DNA of 64,000 nt from Semisulcospira habei. Lineage: Eukaryota > Mollusca > Gastropoda > Semisulcospiridae. The position numbers and the translations under genes were made by a program. Shown in pieces: positions 58,637 to 64,000 of this stretch. Location: NCBI GenBank assembly GCA_036245525.1, contig BTPG01000003.1, forward strand, positions 139,489,712 through 139,553,711, read 5' to 3'. How positions within the stretch are numbered: position 1 is the stretch's first letter; each line of letters begins with the position of its first letter. The notes under the pieces are model-generated. The model was not told the origin of the DNA, did not search any database, and saw only the letters and a program-made list of their open reading frames with translations.

Positions 58637-59538
58637 AGATGTCAGAAAACAAGCTCAAACTGAACGAAGGAAAAACGGAAGCCGTGCTCATTGCATCACC
58701 CAGAATGTCTTCTTCTACCGCCTTGCCTCAGCATATAATGATTGCGAACGACAACCGTCAGCTTCTCTCAGTCAGTGGGTGTTGCAATTGAGCATGATTT
58801 GTCCATGGATAAACAGGTGATCAACATTTGCTGGGCAACCTATTTGGAGATGCTGCGTATTATCTCTATTAGACAGTTCCTTACCTTCGATGCTACAAAA
58901 ACTCTGCTTTGTTCTTCATTTGTTCTGTCTCGCATCGTCTATGCCAACTCACTCTTATCTGGGTGTCCGCAGTATCTATTTGATCGACTCCAAAGAGCCC
59001 AAAATTCAGCCGCACGTCTGGTCATGAGAGCGAAAAAGTCAGACCATGTCTCCCCCATCCTGCACGCTCTCCACTGGTTGCCAGTGTAGGAGAGAGTTAA
59101 ACACAAAGTCTTGTCCATTTGTCATGTTTCCCTTTCTGGCACAGGACCCACTTGTCTCTCAGAGCTCCTTCGCTGTTATATCTCTTCCAAACAGTTGCAC
59201 AGTCATCTGACAATAAAATGCCTCGGATGCCTTCAGTAAGGGCTAAAGGATTTGGGCATAAATATTTTTTTTTCTTACCAGGGTCCATCAGTCTGGAATG
59301 ATCTTCCTAAATCCTTGAGACACAGTGAGTCCAGTACCAGTTTTGAACACAGTCTTAAAACCTATCTTTTTCCCATCTTGATTATCAGTGTTCATGTATT
59401 TAGTCATTTTCTGTTCTTTTATGTAATTGTACATTTGGTTTTGGTTTTGTCACTTTTTGTGTAATATTTTTCTTGTTCATATGTAGGCCTACGGCGCCTA
59501 AAGCATCTTACCATGCATAGGCGCCTTATAAATCCTTA

Positions 59539-59582
<44 letters not shown>

Positions 59583-59585
59583 CGC
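58637..59585 (+). pseudogene. 5'-truncated L2/CR1-like LINE, sister of 7780-8890
   Basis: Broken frames give SENKLKLNEGKTEAVLIAS, then 58742-59089 with LLSGCPQYLFDRLQRAQNSA, RLVMRAKKSDHVSPILHALH and a stop in LHWLPV. Later come GPSVWNDLPKSLRHSES and HSLKTYLFP. The tail CGGCGCCTAAAGC...CATAGGCGCCTTATAAATCC forms a stem-loop, then ATT repeats. Block order and tail match 7780-8890, with several frameshifts and stops more. Confidence 0.85.
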
Positions 59586-59746
59586 CTTTGTCGCCTGCTC
59601 GGCGTTAAACCCAACTAACTAACTATTTAAGTTATGCTCCATAACAGTAACTCTATAGACCACAGGACTCGGACACCTAGAAAAGTCATGGGAGCCTAAC
59701 TTTTCTAGGTTTCGTGTAAACTGTCCTAGCTCAGATAAGCTAAGCG

Positions 59747-59795
59747 AGCGCCAAGCTAATCTGCCACTACCCATTAACTCTCATGGTCGATCATC
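59747..59795 (+). repeat. PAL-2 fragment, right arm only
   Basis: GCGCCAAGCTAATCTGCCACT, then CATGGTCGATCATCT. The left arm is absent. Confidence 0.6.
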
Positions 59796-59833
59796 TTCAA
59801 GTTCCTTCTGTCGAGTGTCGGGGCTGAAAAAAA

Positions 59834-60042
59834 ACATTCAGCCCTGACGCACTACGGCAGGAGATGGGTCGACCATGATAATTCAATTGTAGTGCCAGAT
59901 TAACCTGGCGCCTGTCGGCGCCAAGCTAATCTGGCACTACCCTTGAATCATCATGGTCGACCCATCTCCTGCAACAGGTGCATAGTTGTTAGATAATGCC
60001 TCCAAAATTTGGGAAATACGTGCGTCGAGCTGAATGAGTTAA
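59834..60042 (+). mobile_element. PAL-2 element, left terminus trimmed
   Basis: ACATTCAGCCCTGACGCACT to GAGCTGAATGAGTTAA. The hairpin is intact apart from AATTGTAGTG in place of AAGGGTAGTG on the left arm. The four-base left end is lost next to an A-run. Confidence 0.9.
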
Positions 60043-60150
60043 ATCGATCGCCCATATTCTTCAACCTGATATTGCAATACGCATAGATAGTTTGTCCTTG
60101 GAATTGAGCTTCACACCTACACAGACAGGCACGTAAGACACATTATTAGG

Positions 60151-60221
60151 CCTAACCTTCTTGTACATGCATCCACCGGTACTGTAAACAGTACCGTTGG
60201 GTGCCTGCCCAAGAAGGTTAA
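60151..60221. repeat. palindrome ending near TTAA, unassigned
   Basis: CCTAACCTTCTTGTACATGC pairs with CTGCCCAAGAAGGTTAA and the arms meet at GGTACTGTAAACAGTACC. The right end reads GGTTAA, like the TTAA elements; the left reads CTAACC. Confidence 0.85.
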
Positions 60222-60241
60222 TAAGTAACGGTATTTTCAGA

Positions 60242-60386
60242 TCAACCCTTTTAGGCTCATGGGTGCATTTTCCCGAATTTTGGAAGATTTACTTAACGAC
60301 AATGTACCACTTGCAGGAGGTGGATTGACTTGAATTATCATGGTCAATCAATCTCCTGCTGTAGCGTGTTGGCACTGAAAGGGTTA
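60242..60386 (-). mobile_element. PAL-2 derivative lacking the central hairpin
   Basis: TCAACCCTTTTAGGCTCATG to GGCACTGAAAGGGTTAA. The flanks and the outer stem (GGATTGAC and GTCAATCAATCTCC) remain, but the GGGTAGTGCCAG stem is deleted. Confidence 0.7.
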
Positions 60387-60711
60387 AGGTGGGGGTGGGG
60401 TGCTGTGGTAAGGGGCGGGGGGGGGGGGGAGGCTTTCTAACACGCGCTTGTTGAGGGAGGTTGATTATGTGCGAAATCAATAACTAATCAATAATTGGGT
60501 CCCTGCAAATTCCTGTACGCCCACACAGGCAGACGTAGACCTCAAACTACAGACACGTGGCGGTATCTTTGACCGGCGCATGCCTTTGTTTGCCGACTGT
60601 TGTTGTAATAATATCGGCCATTATATAGGCATTTCACCCAATGCTATGATTCCGCTAACAAAAAAAACAACAACAACAAAAAACGCCCCAAACTTAACAC
60701 GTGCTCACGTG

Positions 60712-60712
<1 letters not shown>

Positions 60713-60776
<64 letters not shown>
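60713..60776 (+). repeat. (CA)n microsatellite
   Basis: Pure CA repeat, just before a minimal PAL-5. Confidence 0.95.
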
Positions 60777-60777
<1 letters not shown>

Positions 60778-60794
60778 GACAAACACAGAAGATA

Positions 60795-60837
60795 CGCGAA
60801 AGGCCATCGGGCCGACGTCGGCCCGATGGCCTTTGCG
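60795..60837 (+). repeat. PAL-5 palindrome, minimal form, perfect
   Basis: GCGAAAGGCCATCGGGCCGA runs into its exact complement at ACGT, ending CCTTTGCGC. It is nearly identical to 17052-17092. Confidence 0.95.
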
Positions 60838-60880
60838 CACAGCGTACATGGACAAAGAATCCCCGAAGGTCTGCCCCAAT

Positions 60881-60974
60881 TATAACCGTTTGGCTGCCGG
60901 TAGCCGTTTTTGTCGCGATAATTCCTGCAGGAATCATCGCGACAAAAACCGCTACCGACAGCATAGGAGCTAAA
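60881..60974 (+). repeat. PAL-3 element, ends eroded
   Basis: TATAACCGTTTGGCTGCCGG and CCGACAGCATAGGAGCTAAA are the ends. The core CGATAATTCCTGCAGGAATC pairs almost fully. Confidence 0.9.
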
Positions 60975-61059
60975 GGTGACACCAAAGGAGAAAAGTCCAA
61001 ACCCCTATCGAGTCGCATACTTTTGGCACTGATGGCCGCCCAATGGCCACAGAGCGCCC

Positions 61060-61245
61060 TATGTTGTTGTCGTTGTTGCTGTTGTTGATGTTGCTGTTGT
61101 TATTGCTGTCAAAGTTGTTGTTGCCTATGTTGTTGTTGTTGCTGTTTTCTTTTATGTTGTTTTTAGTTTCGCTGTATAGTTGTTGTTTTTTTCTTACTTC
61201 GTTTCTTTATGTGTTTGCTGTTGTTGTTGTTGTGGAGGCAATGTC
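61060..61245 (+). repeat. TTG/TGC triplet-rich tract
   Basis: Degenerate GTTGTTGCTG triplets. Leucine- and cysteine-rich frames here are composition artefacts. Confidence 0.85.
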
Positions 61246-61314
61246 TCCTTTGTCAGTAACATAATATGTACAGTAAACTCAGATATAGCAAATCGCCAGA
61301 GAACCAGATGTTTC

Positions 61315-61528
61315 TTAACCCATTCAGCCCTGACGCACTACAGCAGGAGATGGGTCGACCATGATAATTTTAGGGTAGTGTCAGATTAGCTTCGCGCCTG
61401 TCGGCGCCAAGCTAATCTGACACTGCCCTTGAATTATCACGGTCGATCCATCTCCTGCAACTGGTGCATAGTCATTAGATGACGCCTCCAAAATTTGGAA
61501 AATACGGCCGTCGGACTGAATGAGTTAA
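61315..61528 (+). mobile_element. PAL-2 element, complete, 214 bp
   Basis: TTAACCCATTCAGCCCTGAC to GTCGGACTGAATGAGTTAA. The arms read GTGTCAGATTAGC and GCTAATCTGACAC, replacing the family GTGCCAG/CTGGCAC pair by T.A on both strands, as in the copy at 19135. Confidence 0.95.
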
Positions 61529-61675
61529 TATATGAAAAGTTTGTTGTAAGCGAGGCAATTTACATAGAAAAAAAAGGTGTTCTCGGGATCTCTGAGAAAA
61601 ACGTTGCTATATGTATTATACCCTACTTTTGTTATAATTATCCGCCCTTGTCCTACGCGACGTCGACTGTAATAA
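61529..61675 (+). repeat. repeat R3 copy
   Basis: AGTTTGTTGTAAGCGAGGCA, TTTACATAGAAAAAAAAGG, TCTCTGAGAAAAACGTTGC and GCGACGTCGACTGTAATAA match the order at 20486. Confidence 0.65.
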
Positions 61676-61878
61676 ACGCTGTTCTTTGATTCTGACCTTA
61701 CGATCCAGGATGTGTTGTTGGTCCCTGGTCGTTGATCCTGCGGAACCCGTATAAATGTGACACCTACGGTTCAAACAGCGAGCGCCGCAACAACGGAGGA
61801 ATTCTCATATCAAGACGTTTGAAGCCCGAACAGTTCTGCTAATCAAATCTGTATCACCCAGCTCAACTCCCCCATATC

Positions 61879-61944
61879 TACAAAAGGCACAGAGCCTCAT
61901 AGGCCTGTTGCAGGCCGGAGGGGCTCATGATGCTTTACGGTCTG
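61879..61944 (+). repeat. PAL-1 hairpin, eroded right arm
   Basis: ACAAAAGGCACAGAGCCTCAT, centre CCTGTTGCAGGCCGG and GGGGCTCATGATGC remain. Confidence 0.65.
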
Positions 61945-61987
61945 TTGGCGATTCAAATAATGTATGGAACTTCAGTCGGACTCCTTT

Positions 61988-62153
61988 CAAGGCGCCCCGC
62001 GTCAATAGTTGCGGAAGAGTCGTATAGCTTTGCCGGCGGCTGCCGGCAACGCAATACGACGCTTCCGCAGCTATTGATGCGGGGCGCCTTGCGGCCGACA
62101 ACACTGCACGACGCTTCCGCAGCTATTGATGCGGGGTACCTTGAGTGAGTTAA
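61988..62153 (+). mobile_element. PAL-8 element with duplicated right arm
   Basis: CAAGGCGCCCCGCGTCAATA pairs with TATTGATGCGGGGCGCCTTG, and the arms meet at GCCGGCGGCTGCCGGC. The right arm is repeated at 62110-62142 (ACGCTTCCGCAGCTATTGAT) and is followed by GAGTGAGTTAA. Confidence 0.9.
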
Positions 62154-62477
62154 GAGTACGAGTTTACATTTAAATGACGTCGGCATACATCGTACAACAT
62201 ACAGTTAGCTAGCATGCAGCATACAGCTAACTGTGCGCGGCGCTCACTGCAGCGGACGACAGCTCTATGAACTGTTGCATGCTGTGTGTGCACTGTTGTA
62301 CACGAAGGGTGCGTAGCGATAGACATCCGTGTCGATAATCTTACGTAACAGCCCTGTAGGTAACGATAGATCTTCACCCGTGTTGAAAAAAAAAACTGTT
62401 TTCAAGTCCGGAACAAAATACAACAAACTTCGGATCCAAAAAGTGTCGTTAGACCCTACTTTTTTTGGTTAAAGATG

Positions 62478-62540
62478 TATACAGATATCCGCAGTTTGTT
62501 ATAAGCGAAGTAATGACACTCGACTTCGTTCATAACAAGC
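62478..62540 (+). repeat. repeat R3 fragment
   Basis: CAGTTTGTTATAAGCGAAGT is followed by an inverse piece, ACTTCGTTCATAACAAGC. Confidence 0.55.
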
Positions 62541-62959
62541 AGAAGCGGATCAGTTATCTCCAAAGATGGGGAGGGGAGGGGGGTCCAACCTTTTCTTTGG
62601 GACCTTCAACCTGATACAAAAGGCATCCCCGACGCTAGACCTTACTCCCAGGCGGGCCGAAAAATCGAAAAGCGGAGGGCGCGGGTGGAGCGGAAGGGGG
62701 TGGGGAGGGAGGGGGGAGCGGGAGAGGGAGAGAAGGCGTGTGTGTGTTAAAAACTGTCATCATTCGCAAAAGTATCAAACAACGGGAGAGGCGGTGGGTG
62801 TTCCAAATGCCCGAAAAAGGGATTTTGTTATAGCATTTTTTTAATTGGGTGGGGGGGGGGGGTTTGGGGGGAGGGTTCCGGAACCTCTGTAATCCCCCCA
62901 GATCCGCACATGTCTGGTGTCCGTGATAGCCTATGTAGCTTATAGACGCAATATAAGTA

Positions 62960-64000
62960 AAACCTTTCGTTGTGCTCTGCCACGGGCGCCTTTGGCGCGA
63001 GTTCCACGCATCTGCACATACCTCGGGCTTTAAGAAGTGCCTGCATCCAGGGTCAAGGCTCTCGAGATTGTCTTGTTCACACTGGGCGCCAAACCATTTT
63101 GTACGGAAAAGCTTATAGAGATTACTATCAGGAAAAATATTTCGTTGTGCTCTGCGACGGGATCCTTTGCCGCAAGTCCCACCATTTATGTCTCGGTCCA
63201 TTGGTCTGGCCCTAGGAACTCCTCGCGTGCACCAATCAAGGGCCTCGGGTCTCTCCTGTTCACACTGGGTGCCAATTAATACTATGCCTGCATAGGCTCT
63301 GGAGGCTACATCAGGGAGGACACCTTGACACCACTGTGCTTTGCGGCGGGCGCCTTTTGATACAAGTTGATCTGTTGAGGCCTCAATGACTTACTTTTGC
63401 TGTGCAACGCCCGCAGTCAAGAGATTGGTCGATATCTGCTGCCTTTTCTCTTGACTGCTGGTGCCCATAATAGAATACGTAGCTTATAGAGGGTATAAAA
63501 GGAAAACCTTTCGTTTTGATCTGGCAAGGGCGCCTTTGGCGCGAATTCCACTCTTGGTGCCTCAGCACATACCGCGGGCCCTAGGAAGTGCTCGCATCTA
63601 GGGTCAATGCTATCGGGTCTCTCTTGTGCACAATGGGCGCCAAACCACTTTGTCCCGAAAACGCTCATAGAGGCTATATTATTATATAATGAAAATCCTT
63701 TCGTTGTGCTCTGCTACGAGTGCTTTTGGCGCCAGTTCCACTCTGGGTGCCTCAGCATATACCTCGGGCCATAGGAAGTGCCTGAATCCAGGGTCAATGC
63801 TCTCGGGTCTCTCTTGTGCACACTGGGCGCCAAATCATTTTGTCCGGAAACTCTTATAAGGAAAAACCTGTCGTTGTGCTTCGCGACGGTGCCGCAAGTT
63901 CCACCCTCGTTGCTCGGTCCATTGGACTGGCCCTAGTAACTCCCGCATGCACCAGTCAAGGGTCTCTGGTCTTTCTTGACCACACTGGGTGTCAAATACT
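62960..64000 (+). repeat. satellite-like tandem repeat, period about 180 bp, to window end
   Basis: Units begin with CTTTCGTTGTGCTCTGCGAC-like sequence at about 62963, 63141, 63325, 63506, 63696 and 63868. Each ends with CACACTGGGCGCCAAA-like sequence. Two unit types occur: one with CATACCTCGGGC and GCATCCAGGGTCAA (62963, 63506, 63696), another with CTCGGTCCATTGG and GCACCAATCAAGGG (63141, 63868). The unit at 63325 is diverged and holds a hairpin, GCAGTCAAGAGA with TCTCTTGACTGC (63413-63463). Confidence 0.85.

Overview
This is intergenic or intronic DNA of a large animal genome. It is almost certainly an invertebrate, and most likely a lophotrochozoan such as a marine gastropod; that placement is inference from repeat content only. 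I found no convincing host protein gene, rRNA or tRNA gene. The window is about half recognisable repeats: decayed non-LTR retrotransposons (LINEs), tRNA-derived SINEs, long TC/GA, CA and ATT microsatellites, minisatellites, a satellite at the right end, and more than 60 short, near-perfect palindromes.

The palindromes are the main result. They fall into families, named here for convenience. PAL-1 has core GCAAGAGGCATAGATCCTCA. PAL-2 has TCGACCATGATAATTCAAGG and PAL-2b is its sister family. PAL-3 has CCTTTGGCTGTCGGTAGC. PAL-4 has CGAGACGTGCCGCCTCCGGA. PAL-5 has GGGCCGACGTCGGCCC. PAL-6 has GTGAACAGCGAGATTTTCAT. PAL-7 has GCTGGTCTGTGATTTTGG. PAL-8 has CCCCGCATCAATAGCTGCG. PAL-9 has GAAACACGCTTAGAAAGGAC. 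PAL-10 has CCCGGACAAACATGCGATAT. Complete PAL-1, -2, -2b, -3 and -4 copies start and end exactly at TTAA and share the terminal pattern TTAACYCNTTC...GAANGRGTTAA, although their interiors differ. That fits a piggyBac-like set of non-autonomous elements using TTAA targets. Many copies and sister families differ by paired substitutions in both arms, so the hairpin is preserved while its sequence drifts.

Layout. 0-12 kb: a LINE tail, a 1-kb foldback insertion with a 13-bp target duplication, many palindromes, an L2/CR1-like LINE tail (7.8-8.9 kb) and an internally deleted LINE (9.6-10.0 kb). 12.9-14.7 kb: two LINE 3' ends sitting inside TC microsatellite. 15-22 kb: palindromes and simple repeats. 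22.3-24.2 kb: an L2-like LINE interrupted by a 77-bp insertion. 24.4-25.5 kb: palindromes. 26-29.9 kb: the most complete LINE, minus strand, endonuclease plus reverse transcriptase. 30-39 kb: palindromes, SINE, and one copy of a terminal-inverted-repeat element (element D). 40.1-49.0 kb: a nested stack, element D holding LINE C in its TC tract and LINE A in its terminal repeat, with LINE B inside LINE A. 49-53.5 kb: PAL-1 copies, a 31-33-bp minisatellite and a 5'-inverted LINE. 53.5-62.6 kb: palindromes, the second SINE, a 345-bp foldback and an L2-like LINE tail. 62.9-64 kb: a satellite with a period of about 180 bp.

Nothing here looks like an operon or pathway. The functional logic is that of parasites: LINEs supply endonuclease and reverse transcriptase, the SINE tail resembles the LINE B tail, and the TTAA elements would need a transposase encoded elsewhere.
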